Position numbers and translations under genes: made by a program. Of a stretch of 64,000 bases of DNA, positions 44,631 through 52,402 are shown piece by piece. The stretch spans positions 186,001 through 250,000 of the forward strand of contig NZ_WUBS01000003.1 of NCBI RefSeq assembly GCF_010131535.1, read 5' to 3'. The notes beneath the pieces were generated by a model. The model did no database searches. It was given only the letters and a program-made list of their open reading frames with translations, and was not told the origin of the DNA. This DNA is from Acerihabitans arboris. GTDB lineage: Bacteria; Pseudomonadota; Gammaproteobacteria; Enterobacterales; Enterobacteriaceae. Position 1 is the stretch's first letter, and every line of letters starts with the position of its first letter.

Positions 44631-45794
44631 ATGTTTTCAGCAGATAATAGCCTGACGCCGGGCGGGAGCCGATCCAAGGCCATCATTCCGGTGGGCGTGC
44701 TCTATTCGGTATCCGGTCATTATGGCGGCATCGGGCGGGAAATGCTTAACGGCATTATGCTGGCCATCGAGGAAGTCAATGCCAGTAAAAGCTTTAACTT
44801 TACCCTGGCGCCGGTCATCTACGATCCCGGCTGCAACCTGGATAACTATTATCGCCATTGCCACGACCTGCTATACCAGCACGGGGTAAAACATATCGTC
44901 GGCTGTTATACCTCCGCCTCGCGCAAGCTGATTTTACCGCTGGTCGAGGGCGCCGACGCCCTGCTTTGGCATAGCGCACGCTACGAGGGTTTTGAAAGCA
45001 GCAACAACGTCATGTACCTGGGCGCCGCGCCTAACCAGCACGTGCTGCCGATGCTCGACTACGTCATCAATCACTATCCGGCCGAGATATACCATGTCGG
45101 CTCTGACTATATTTGGTCGGAAGAGATCGATCGCATCATCCGCGACGCGCTGGACGCCCGGGGCGGCACCCTGGTCCAAAGCCAGTTCCTGGCGCTCGGC
45201 GACACCGGGGTGGAACAGGTCATCCTGGATATTATCCGCCGCCGCCCCCCGGTGGTCATGGTCACGCTGGTCGGCATTTCGGCATACCGTTTTTACCGCG
45301 TCTGGAAAACCATGGAGCAAGAGCATGAATTCCTGCGTTCATCTTCCATCGTGCGGCTCAGCCTGACGCTGTGCGAATCGGAGGTGGCGATGGTGGGCGC
45401 GGACGCGCTGGAGGGATACCTGGTCTCCGCCGTGTATTTCCAAAGTATCGACAACGCGCAGAACCGGCAGTTTATCCAGCGCTATCGCAGCCGCTTCGGC
45501 GAAAACGCCACCACCACGGTGGACGCCGAGGCCGCCTGGATGTGCGGACACTTTTTAGCCAAGGGAATTAACCGGTGCGGCAGCGACGAGACGTCGGCGG
45601 TGCGGGAGGCGGTGTACGCCGAAAGCCTGTCGGCGCCCAACGGCATCACCCGCATCAACCGGGAAAATAACCATGCCAGCCTGACGCCGCGCCTGGCGCG
45701 GCTCGGCAAGGACGGGCGCTTTCATCTCCTTTGGCAGTCCCCCGCCCCGGTAATCCCAGACCCCTGGTTAACCTGGTCCGATTTTTCGTTATAG
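44631..45794 (+). CDS. AmiC-like cytoplasmic inducer-binding protein
   Basis: Protein of 387 residues with the type I periplasmic-binding fold (VGVLYSVSGHYGGIGREMLNG, YIWSEEIDRIIRDAL) but no signal peptide, as in AmiC of the Pseudomonas amidase operon. AmiC binds amides and releases the antiterminator AmiR. Here it probably senses a nitrile or the amide derived from it. GAGG before the ATG at 44631 decides against the GTG at 44625. Twenty bases separate it from the amiR-like gene. Confidence 0.85.
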   Translation: MFSADNSLTPGGSRSKAIIPVGVLYSVSGHYGGIGREMLNGIMLAIEEVNASKSFNFTLAPVIYDPGCNLDNYYRHCHDLLYQHGVKHIVGCYTSASRKLILPLVEGADALLWHSARYEGFESSNNVMYLGAAPNQHVLPMLDYVINHYPAEIYHVGSDYIWSEEIDRIIRDALDARGGTLVQSQFLALGDTGVEQVILDIIRRRPPVVMVTLVGISAYRFYRVWKTMEQEHEFLRSSSIVRLSLTLCESEVAMVGADALEGYLVSAVYFQSIDNAQNRQFIQRYRSRFGENATTTVDAEAAWMCGHFLAKGINRCGSDETSAVREAVYAESLSAPNGITRINRENNHASLTPRLARLGKDGRFHLLWQSPAPVIPDPWLTWSDFSL

Positions 45795-45814
45795 CGAGCA
45801 GCGCGAGGTGTTAA

Positions 45815-46429
45815 GTGCAAGAGGCTAAAAAACGACTGATGGTGCGAGGGTTGAAAATTGCGCTGTTCGGCTGTGCGCCTCGTGACGAAAAGAACCTGCT
45901 GCTGCAGTTTCAGCGTCTCGGCATCCAGGGCGACAGCTTTGCGGATTTCCATGATGACGTGTTCCGCGATCGTTATGACAGCGTGATTTTTGATTCCGAC
46001 AATAGCGTCCTGATCAAACAAATCAGCCAGGGCACGTGGCCGTCATTGCCTAAAATCGCCCTGATGGGACTGGAGACCCCGTCCCGCTTGTCCTGGGTCA
46101 TCGATCAGGAGGTGGACGGCTGGCTGCGCAAGCCGGTAAAGACCGACGGCATTTTATCCACCATCATCCTGGCCCGGCATCACTTTGAACGCCATCAGGC
46201 GCATCTGGACGCGCTCAGGCAACAGGACATTCGCATCCGTTCGCGCCGTTTCCTGTTGTCGGCGCAAATATTATTGATCCAGGAATTCAACTATAGCGAG
46301 CAGCAATCCTATGAATTATTGCGCCGTCTGGCAACCGAACAACAGCAAACGGTGGAGGAATTCTGCATCGTTTTTTTATCGCGCCAACGGGAATGGTTAT
46401 GCCTGCTGAAATCGCGCCATATGCAATAA
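45815..46429 (+). CDS. AmiR-like ANTAR-domain transcription antiterminator
   Basis: Protein of 204 residues: an N-terminal pseudoreceiver-like domain (LKIALFGCAPRDEKN; DSVIFDSDNSVL), a helical linker (about residues 125-150) and a C-terminal ANTAR domain (AQILLIQEFNYSEQQSYELL, RRLATEQQQTVEEFC). ANTAR domains bind paired hexaloop hairpins and prevent terminator formation. Start is GTG at 45815 with GAGG at good spacing. The two GGCAAAGATGCCC leaders in this window are its predicted targets. Confidence 0.88.
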   Translation: MQEAKKRLMVRGLKIALFGCAPRDEKNLLLQFQRLGIQGDSFADFHDDVFRDRYDSVIFDSDNSVLIKQISQGTWPSLPKIALMGLETPSRLSWVIDQEVDGWLRKPVKTDGILSTIILARHHFERHQAHLDALRQQDIRIRSRRFLLSAQILLIQEFNYSEQQSYELLRRLATEQQQTVEEFCIVFLSRQREWLCLLKSRHMQ

Positions 46430-46486
46430 TAGAGGTATTACGCTGCCCTCCCGGCATAGCTCAGCCGGCGGCCGATCGAGGCAGTG

Positions 46487-46503
46487 CGCACCATTTTGGT
46501 GAC
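46487..46503. promoter_or_regulatory. NtrC-like enhancer site, nitrile hydratase operon
   Basis: CGCACC-ATTTT-GGTGAC, against TGCACC-N5-GGTGCA; centred 125 bases before the -24 GG. Confidence 0.7.
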
Positions 46504-46619
46504 CGGCCTGCCCTTAAACGGCACAAGGAAACGGCACGATCGGGACAAGCGGCGATACCGATAATAAAGGTAAAATTTAATAGTCTGTTTTATAACAGTA
46601 AAAATACAAGTCACACATT

Positions 46620-46633
46620 GGCATCCATATTGC
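46620..46633 (+). promoter_or_regulatory. Sigma-54 -24/-12 promoter, nitrile hydratase operon
   Basis: TTGGCATCCATATTGCTT: GG at 46620-46621 and GC at 46632-46633 with a 10-base gap. The -12 region (ATATTGCTTAA) is identical to that of the nitrilase operon. Confidence 0.85.
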
Positions 46634-46723
46634 TTAACAAGATTATCATGTGAATTTTATTTTCCCGACGTCCAGGTCCGTTGATATTCATTATTGGTAG
46701 TGTCATAGAGTAAACATAACGCC

Positions 46724-46771
46724 GGCAAAGATGCCCCCGCGGCTCGCAAGAGTTGCAGGGGCTTTTTTTTT
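46724..46771 (+). promoter_or_regulatory. ANTAR-type attenuator, nitrile hydratase operon
   Basis: GGCAAAGATGCCC (46724-46736) is identical to 42835-42847. Its 3' arm begins the terminator: GCCCC (46733-46737) pairs with GGGGC (46758-46762), with an inner CTC/GAG stem closed by GCAA, followed by nine T. Outside the shared 13 bases, the GTCATA word and the T-run the two leaders differ, so conservation marks the functional element. Confidence 0.77.
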
Positions 46772-46844
46772 GCGCGGTATTTCCCGCGACCCACGCGCGC
46801 AACCAGCCGCGAAGGGTCGCGAAAACACAGTAAGAGGAAAGACA

Positions 46845-47456
46845 ATGAGCGATATTCTGGAGCCAACCGCGCCACCCAATATTCCGACGTTGCGGATTAA
46901 AGCCATTCAGTCCTTATTAATTGAAAAAGGCTATCTCAAGGCTGAAGCGGTGGATGAAATCATCGATATCTTTGAACATCGCTTCGGTCCGAAGAACGGC
47001 GCCAGGGTGGTGGCCAAAGCCTGGAGCGATCCGGCCTACAGGCAACGATTGCTGGATGATGCCACCGCGGCCATTGCCGAACTGGGTTTTACCGGGCTGG
47101 AAGGCGCCCACATGTTCGTGGCCGAAAATACCGCGACGGTCCACAACATGGTGGTGTGCACGCTGTGCTCCTGCTATCCATGGCCGACCCTGGGCCTGCC
47201 GCCCACCTGGTACAAAGCGCCGCAGTATCGCTCGCGGGCGGTCATGGAGCCGCGCGCGGTGCTGGAGGAGTTTAACGTGCGGCTGCCGGACAGCGTTGAA
47301 ATCCGGGTGTGGGACAGCAACGCCGAGATCCGCTATATGGTCCTGCCGCTGCGTCCGGCCGGCAGCGAAGGCATGGGCGAGGACGAACTGGCCGCCCTGG
47401 TCAGCCGCGACTCGATGATCGGCACCGCCGTGCTGCCCCCCGTAAGCCAGGCCTGA
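46845..47456 (+). CDS. Nitrile hydratase alpha-type subunit, cobalt type
   Basis: Protein of 203 residues. The metal claw is CTLCSC at residues 105-110; Thr in the second position marks cobalt-type enzymes (iron types have Ser). TARGET-type residues such as [14 protein letters not shown] and [13 protein letters not shown] follow as usual. It hydrates nitriles to amides after oxidation of two Cys to sulfinic/sulfenic forms. ATG at 46845 follows AAGAGGAAAGACA. Because the beta subunit is split, thiocyanate hydrolase (gamma subunit) is an alternative identity. Confidence 0.9.
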   Translation: MSDILEPTAPPNIPTLRIKAIQSLLIEKGYLKAEAVDEIIDIFEHRFGPKNGARVVAKAWSDPAYRQRLLDDATAAIAELGFTGLEGAHMFVAENTATVHNMVVCTLCSCYPWPTLGLPPTWYKAPQYRSRAVMEPRAVLEEFNVRLPDSVEIRVWDSNAEIRYMVLPLRPAGSEGMGEDELAALVSRDSMIGTAVLPPVSQA

Positions 47457-47483
47457 TAACCCAAGCCCGAACAGGAGAGAACG

Positions 47484-47801
47484 ATGAATTCAATTCACGA
47501 TGTAGGCGGCATGCATAACCTCGGCCCGGTGGCGATCAACCCCGGCGAGCCGGTATTCAAGGCGGAATGGGAAAAGCAGGTTTTTTCCACCATCGGCCTG
47601 TATTTTGCCGGTGGGCTGTGTCCCATCGACGAATTCCGCCACGCCATCGAGGTAATGGATCCCGCGGAATACCTCAGCACGCCCTACTACGTGCACTGGT
47701 ACCACGCGATGGAAAAGCTGGGGATCGAAAACGGATTGTTTACCCGGGAAGAGCTGGAAGACAAGATTCGGCAGTTGGCGCAGCGGGAGAAGGCATCATG
47801 A
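47484..47801 (+). CDS. Nitrile hydratase beta subunit, N-terminal half (separate gene)
   Basis: Protein of 105 residues, starting NSIHDVGGMHNLGPV as full beta subunits do. It has the conserved Arg in EFRHAIEVMDPAEYL that contacts the oxidised Cys ligands, then YYVHWYHAMEKL. A normal beta subunit is roughly 220 residues; this gene ends after the N-terminal domain and overlaps the next by four bases. Equivalent division occurs in thiocyanate hydrolase and toyocamycin nitrile hydratase. Confidence 0.88.
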   Translation: MNSIHDVGGMHNLGPVAINPGEPVFKAEWEKQVFSTIGLYFAGGLCPIDEFRHAIEVMDPAEYLSTPYYVHWYHAMEKLGIENGLFTREELEDKIRQLAQREKAS

Positions 47802-48151
47802 AGATCCTGGAAAAAGAGCAGGTTTACGACGCGGTGAAAACCAACCCGGTCTACGTACGGCCCACCGATCTGCCGATCCGCTTCGCCGCCGGCGATCGGG
47901 TTCAGGCAAAAAACATCCATCCCCAGGGCCATACCCGCCTGCCGCGCTACGTTCGCGGCAAGACCGGCACGGTGGTGCGCCGCCACGGCTCGTTCGTGTT
48001 TCCCGATACTGTTGCCCACGGCAACGGGGAAAAACCTCAGCACGTCTACAGCGTGCGCTTCGAGGCGCGGGAACTGTGGGGCGAGGAGCGCGGGGATAAT
48101 TCCGCCGTCTATCTCGATCTTTGGGATGACTATATCATTCCGGCAACCTGA
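47798..48151 (+). CDS. Nitrile hydratase beta subunit, C-terminal half (separate gene)
   Basis: Protein of 117 residues starting MKILEKEQVYDAV. FAAGDRVQAKNIHPQGHTRL and PRYVRGKTGTVVRRHGSFVF are the SH3-like C-terminal domain of the beta subunit, with the second conserved Arg in YSVRFEARELWG. Its ATG overlaps the stop of the N-terminal half (ATGA), so the two polypeptides are made in coupled fashion. The frame is clean, so this is an ancestral split rather than a recent nonsense mutation. Confidence 0.88.
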   Translation: MKILEKEQVYDAVKTNPVYVRPTDLPIRFAAGDRVQAKNIHPQGHTRLPRYVRGKTGTVVRRHGSFVFPDTVAHGNGEKPQHVYSVRFEARELWGEERGDNSAVYLDLWDDYIIPAT

Positions 48152-48164
48152 GGGGGAGCGCAGC

Positions 48165-48650
48165 ATGACGACGATAACCACATCCACCCCCGCCGCGACG
48201 GCCGGGGACGAGCCGGAAATGGCGTTCGGCGAGCCCTGGCAGGCGGAAGCCTTCGCCACCGCCCTGCAGCTGTCGCGCAACGGACTCTACCGCTGGAGCG
48301 AATGGGTAGAGGTGTTTTCGCGCACCATCAGGGAACGGCCGCAGCGGCCGGACGAAACCTTGGGGGAAGCCTATTATCGCCAGTGGCTGGGCGCGCTGGA
48401 AACGCTGCTGCAGGGCAAATCGCTGCTGTCCGGCGAGGATGTCGACGCGCGCCAGGCATTGTGGCACCTGGCCTATTTGCATACGCCGCATGGACAACCG
48501 GTGTCGCTGCAGCGCGTAGCGCATATCATCGATCCGTGCGCCACCCTGGATCGGGTCGCCGACCCTCATGCGGCGCATCACCATCACGGCCACGCGCATG
48601 GGGGCCGCCCGATCCCCACGCCGATTACGGTGGTTCCCGGAGCAGGCTGA
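48165..48650 (+). CDS. Nitrile hydratase accessory/activator protein with His-rich tail
   Basis: Protein of 161 residues. EPEMAFGEPWQAEAFATALQ and YRWSEWVEVFSRTI match the activator family (P14K-like), which is related to the beta N-terminal domain and delivers cobalt to the alpha subunit. The C-terminus ends in HAAHHHHGHAHGG, a likely metal-binding tail. GAGGGGGAGC precedes ATG 48165, 13 bases after the previous stop. Confidence 0.86.
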   Translation: MTTITTSTPAATAGDEPEMAFGEPWQAEAFATALQLSRNGLYRWSEWVEVFSRTIRERPQRPDETLGEAYYRQWLGALETLLQGKSLLSGEDVDARQALWHLAYLHTPHGQPVSLQRVAHIIDPCATLDRVADPHAAHHHHGHAHGGRPIPTPITVVPGAG

Positions 48651-48787
48651 CCAGGACATAACGCCAGGGAATGGCGTAAACCGCATGGAAAACACGATGG
48701 TACAGAGGACACATTCGCGCCGGCCCGACGCACCGGCCGGCCGTCCTGGCTGAACATCCAGCCCCAACACACACAGGAAGCTCGACT

Positions 48788-49798
48788 ATGAGTGATTTAT
48801 CGCAGGGCCTTCCCCGGAAGGCCCCGGGCTCCCCTCGGCCCGGAAAAGGCCAACTCCCGGCGTTGCGCGGCGCGGCGTTGGCAATCGTGGTGTATGTGAT
48901 CATGTATCTGCTGTACGGCTGGTCGGAGCCCGGCGCGTTCAGCGCCTACGCCGTCGCCGACCTGGTCAATAACGCCGCCCCGCTGGCGCTGGCCGCCGCC
49001 GGGCAAACGCTGGTGGTGCTGACCCGGGGATTCGATTTATCCCTGGTGGGCGTCATTTCCATTGCCAACGTATTAACCGCCATTGCCCCGTTCGACGGGC
49101 CGGGCGGCGCGCTGTTCAGCCTGCTGCTATGCGTGGGCGCCGGCGCGCTGATCGGCCTGCTCAACGGTTACCTGGTGGCCTATCGCGGCATCCAGAGCAT
49201 CGCCGCGACGCTTGGCACCATGATTATCGGCCAGGGTATCGCCCTGCTCCTGCTGCCGGTGCCCGGCGGCTCGGTATCGGAGTTTATCAGCGACGGCCTG
49301 ACGGGCATGCTGTGGCAAATCCTGCCGGTATCAGCCCTGGTGCTGGCGTTTTTTGCCCTGGTCTGGCTGTTTATCAAGCGTACCGACACCGGCGTCGCCT
49401 TTTATGCGGTGGGCGCCGATGAAACCTCCGCCGGGTTGTCCGGCATCGCCGTCAAGTGGATGCGCTGCAAGGCGTTTATCCTGGCCGGCTGTTTCTACGG
49501 CGCGGCGGGATTTATGCTTAGCGCCCAAACCGCCACCGGCGATCCCAACTCGGGCCTGCCCTTTCTGCTGCTCTCCTTCGCCTCGGTAGCGCTGGGCGGC
49601 ACCAGCCTCGGCGGCGGGCGCGGCGGCGCGTTCGGTTCGATGGTGGGCGCGGCGGTGCTGCTGTTAATGCAAAAAATGCTGTTCGCCATTGGCGTCTCCT
49701 CGTTCTATATCGGCTTTTTCCAGGGCGTGCTGCTGGTGCTGTCCATCCTATGCGAGAAGGTGCTTAACCGTTCGCCACGCACAGGAGCGCATTCATGA
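48788..49798 (+). CDS. RbsC-type ABC transporter permease 1 of the nitrile hydratase operon
   Basis: Inner-membrane protein of 336 residues. LAAAGQTLVVLTRGFDLSLVG and AVGADETSAGLSGI are the permease family motifs; SVALGGTSLGGGRGG lies near the end. The first 30 residues are basic and Pro/Gly-rich. AGGAAG precedes ATG 48788. It starts 137 bases after the activator and is four-base-overlapped with a second permease, so the channel is probably heteromeric. Confidence 0.87.
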   Translation: MSDLSQGLPRKAPGSPRPGKGQLPALRGAALAIVVYVIMYLLYGWSEPGAFSAYAVADLVNNAAPLALAAAGQTLVVLTRGFDLSLVGVISIANVLTAIAPFDGPGGALFSLLLCVGAGALIGLLNGYLVAYRGIQSIAATLGTMIIGQGIALLLLPVPGGSVSEFISDGLTGMLWQILPVSALVLAFFALVWLFIKRTDTGVAFYAVGADETSAGLSGIAVKWMRCKAFILAGCFYGAAGFMLSAQTATGDPNSGLPFLLLSFASVALGGTSLGGGRGGAFGSMVGAAVLLLMQKMLFAIGVSSFYIGFFQGVLLVLSILCEKVLNRSPRTGAHS

Positions 49799-50829
49799 GC
49801 AAAATCTCCCTGGCGGCTCCGGAGGCCGGGCGTATCGACCGGCGCGCCAACGGCCGGATGAGTCCCGAGTCGGTCGCGCCGCTATTGTTGCTGGGCCTGA
49901 CGGTGGTGATGATCCTGGCCTCCCGCCTGATCAGCCCGTCCCTGGGATCCTGGTCGCAGGTGTTGATGATAGTGACCCTGGGCTCCTTCCTGCTGGTGGT
50001 GTCGTTCGGGCAGGGGCTGGTGGTCCTGTCCGGCGGCATGGATCTGTCGGTGGCGTCGCTGTTTATGTACGGCGGCGTGATGTCGGCGGGCGCGATAGGC
50101 GCCGCCGGCGGCAATATTGCCTATATGCTGCCGTTAATCCTGCTGTCCGCCGCGGCCATCGGCGCGCTCAGCGGCCTGGGGATCACATTGCTGCGCATCC
50201 CGCCGTTTATCATGACCATGGGCACCGGCATCATCGTCGCGTCACTGGCGCTCGGCGCCACCGGCGGCAGCACGCTCGGCGCGTCGCCCAAACTGTTGGC
50301 GGATATCGTCAAGGGCAGCGTATCCGGCATACCCTGCATCGTTCTGTTCACCCTGGTTTTCAGCGCGCTGGGGATCGTGATCCAGACGCGCACGGTGTTC
50401 GGACGCAACCTGTACGCGCTGGGAGGCAGCCCGGGCGCGGCCAGGGTCGGCGGCATCCCGGTCGGCGCGGCCACCGTGGCCGCCTATGCCCTGAGCGGGC
50501 TGTGCGCGGCCCTGGGCGGCGCGCTGCTTACCGGCTATTCCGACGGCGCCACCCTGCGCATGGGCGACCCTTACCTGCTGCCCTCCATTGCCGCGGTGGT
50601 GGTGGGCGGTTCCTCGATACTGGGCGGCAAAGGCACTTTTATCGGCACCATCGCCGGGTCGCTGTTTTTAACGACCGTGGACTCGGTGATTGCCGCCACC
50701 AGCCTCGGCCAGGGCTGGCGGCTGATTGTTTCCGGCGCGATTATTACCGTCGCCCTGTTATGCCAGTCCGGCTCGGCGAATTCACTCATCTTATTATCAG
50801 GAAAGACCCGGGCACTGTTTAAACGTTAA
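49795..50829 (+). CDS. RbsC-type ABC transporter permease 2 of the nitrile hydratase operon
   Basis: Inner-membrane protein of 344 residues. VVSFGQGLVVLSGGMDLSVAS and ALGGSPGAARVGGIPV are the family motifs, with AAVVVGGSSILGGKGTF near the C-terminus. The ATG overlaps the stop of permease 1. Most sugar importers of this class use one permease gene; a pair suggests a distinct subgroup. Confidence 0.88.
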   Translation: MSKISLAAPEAGRIDRRANGRMSPESVAPLLLLGLTVVMILASRLISPSLGSWSQVLMIVTLGSFLLVVSFGQGLVVLSGGMDLSVASLFMYGGVMSAGAIGAAGGNIAYMLPLILLSAAAIGALSGLGITLLRIPPFIMTMGTGIIVASLALGATGGSTLGASPKLLADIVKGSVSGIPCIVLFTLVFSALGIVIQTRTVFGRNLYALGGSPGAARVGGIPVGAATVAAYALSGLCAALGGALLTGYSDGATLRMGDPYLLPSIAAVVVGGSSILGGKGTFIGTIAGSLFLTTVDSVIAATSLGQGWRLIVSGAIITVALLCQSGSANSLILLSGKTRALFKR

Positions 50830-50878
50830 TTAACACCAAACATTTGGAATCAACTTAACAAACCGATCGGGAGTTAAT

Positions 50879-52102
50879 ATGTCAATGCAAACACGTCTTA
50901 AAAGATGTGCGGCCGCGGCCGTCGTTTTAATGGGATTATCAGGTTATTTTTCAGCGGCGCAGGCGGAAGACGCGCCGAAAAAATATAAAATATTCCTGAG
51001 CCTGAGCTATAGCGGAAATAACTGGATGAGCGAGACGGCAAATATTATCAAGTCGCTGGCGAAAACGCCGCCCTATGACAAAATGGTGGATTTGCAGGAG
51101 GTTATTTCCGGTACCGATCCGCAGGCGCAGATATCGGCTTATGAAAGTATGATTGCCGCCAAAGCGGACGGAATCATCAGTTTCCCGATATCGCCCACCG
51201 CCTTGAACCGCGTGATCCGGCGCGGCTGCGGCCAGGGCGTCAAATTTTTCATGTTTGATTCCACGGTAACGGAAAAATGCGCCTACAACATCAGTTATAT
51301 TTCAGCCGGCGCCGGGGAAAACATGGCCCAGCAGTTAGTGAATGAACTGGGCGGCAAAGGAAAGATATTTATGAATCGCGGCGTGCCCGGCACCTCGGTG
51401 GATAAACGCCATTTTGACGGCGCCATGCATATATTTAGCCAGTATCCGGGGATCTCGGTGGTCTCGGAATACTATGGCTATTGGGACGACCGCATCAGCC
51501 AACGTGAAACCGCCAAGGCCCTGGCGGCCCATCCGGACGTGGACGGCATTTGGTCCGAACTGGGCGAAGCCGGCGTGCTGAACGCCGTAGCCGACCGTAA
51601 AGGCCGGATGATGCCCATCATGGGGGAAAATATGAACGGCTTTCGTCTTGGTTTCCTCAATGCCGATTACCGCAAGCGCGGCCTGAGCGGCGTGTCCGCT
51701 GGTTCGCCCCCCGCCACCGCCGGCTACGCGTTCAAGCTGATGATGGAGGTCTTGACCGGCAAACGGAAACTGGAGCCGGCCAATATCGAGTATCCGCTGC
51801 CATGGGTCACCGCCGACCAGATGAAACTGTGCCAGGGCGGCGTCATTGCCGACGGTTGTAATGTGTTCGCGGCCAACCTGGTGCCGGAAGGTTTCTCGAC
51901 CGAGATCTATCACCCGGCATTCCTGCCGGAAATCACCCTGGATTCGGCGCTCAAGGGCGTGCCCACGCCGGGAACGACCATCCAGCCATTGCCAGAGGAA
52001 ATAACCAGGGCCGCGGATGAGCCAGGCATCAACTGCGAACGCTGCCAGGCGGCGCCGGATCAGTACAAGCTGACCAAGGTCCAGCCCACGGTTAAACCAT
52101 AA
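50879..52102 (+). CDS. Periplasmic substrate-binding protein of the nitrile hydratase operon
   Basis: Protein of 407 residues with a signal peptide (LKRCAAAAVVLMGLSGYFSA, cleavage near AQA-ED). The Peripla_BP_4 fold begins YKIFLSLSYSGNNWMSET. It is longer than RbsB-type proteins, with Cys pairs near the C-terminus (MKLCQGGVIADGC, INCERC) that could form disulfides. GGGAG precedes the ATG. As part of an operon with nitrile hydratase it may bind a nitrile, amide or nitrile-containing glycoside; unproven. Confidence 0.85.
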   Translation: MSMQTRLKRCAAAAVVLMGLSGYFSAAQAEDAPKKYKIFLSLSYSGNNWMSETANIIKSLAKTPPYDKMVDLQEVISGTDPQAQISAYESMIAAKADGIISFPISPTALNRVIRRGCGQGVKFFMFDSTVTEKCAYNISYISAGAGENMAQQLVNELGGKGKIFMNRGVPGTSVDKRHFDGAMHIFSQYPGISVVSEYYGYWDDRISQRETAKALAAHPDVDGIWSELGEAGVLNAVADRKGRMMPIMGENMNGFRLGFLNADYRKRGLSGVSAGSPPATAGYAFKLMMEVLTGKRKLEPANIEYPLPWVTADQMKLCQGGVIADGCNVFAANLVPEGFSTEIYHPAFLPEITLDSALKGVPTPGTTIQPLPEEITRAADEPGINCERCQAAPDQYKLTKVQPTVKP

Positions 52103-52124
52103 AGCACGCCGGGCCTCGCCCCGG

Positions 52125-52172
52125 CGTGCCGGGGAGAGACCATACCAATGCCGGGGAGACCGTGCCAACGCC
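52125..52172 (+). repeat. Short tandem repeat in the SBP-ATPase spacer
   Basis: TGCCGGGGAGAGACCATACCAA is followed directly by the variant ATGCCGGGGAGACCGTGCCAA. Together with the 42-base repeat in the next gene, it shows local duplication in this 220-base spacer. Confidence 0.5.
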
Positions 52173-52318
52173 GGACTTAACCGTGGAGCGTTAAACACAG
52201 AGCGCGCCAGCTCCGCACTTAATACCGGCGTGTTGCAGCCGGGTGGCGGCAAGGTTGGCCAGCAACTCATACTATTCTACCGATGGCCGCGCGCCATCGG
52301 GACAGGAGATCGCAATTC

Positions 52319-52402
52319 ATGCAACCATCCTTAACTCAACCGACATCCGGCGCGCGAGGCATGCAGCCATCCCTGCCTCAACCGGTATCAGGCACGCAAG
52401 GC
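52319..52402 (+). repeat. 42-base tandem duplication in the ATPase N-terminus
   Basis: Two 42-base units (52319-52360 and 52361-52402), each beginning ATGCARCCATCC and ending with GGC, encode MQPSLTQPTSGARG and MQPSLPQPVSGTQG. Each unit begins with ATG, as does the canonical domain start at 52403. Confidence 0.8.

Larger units (their letters stand above)
46430..46844. other. Regulatory region upstream of the nitrile hydratase operon
   Basis: No gene seen. Contains the NtrC-like site at 46487, the sigma-54 promoter at 46620 and the attenuator at 46724. The stretch around 46560-46690 is AT-rich. Confidence 0.65.
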
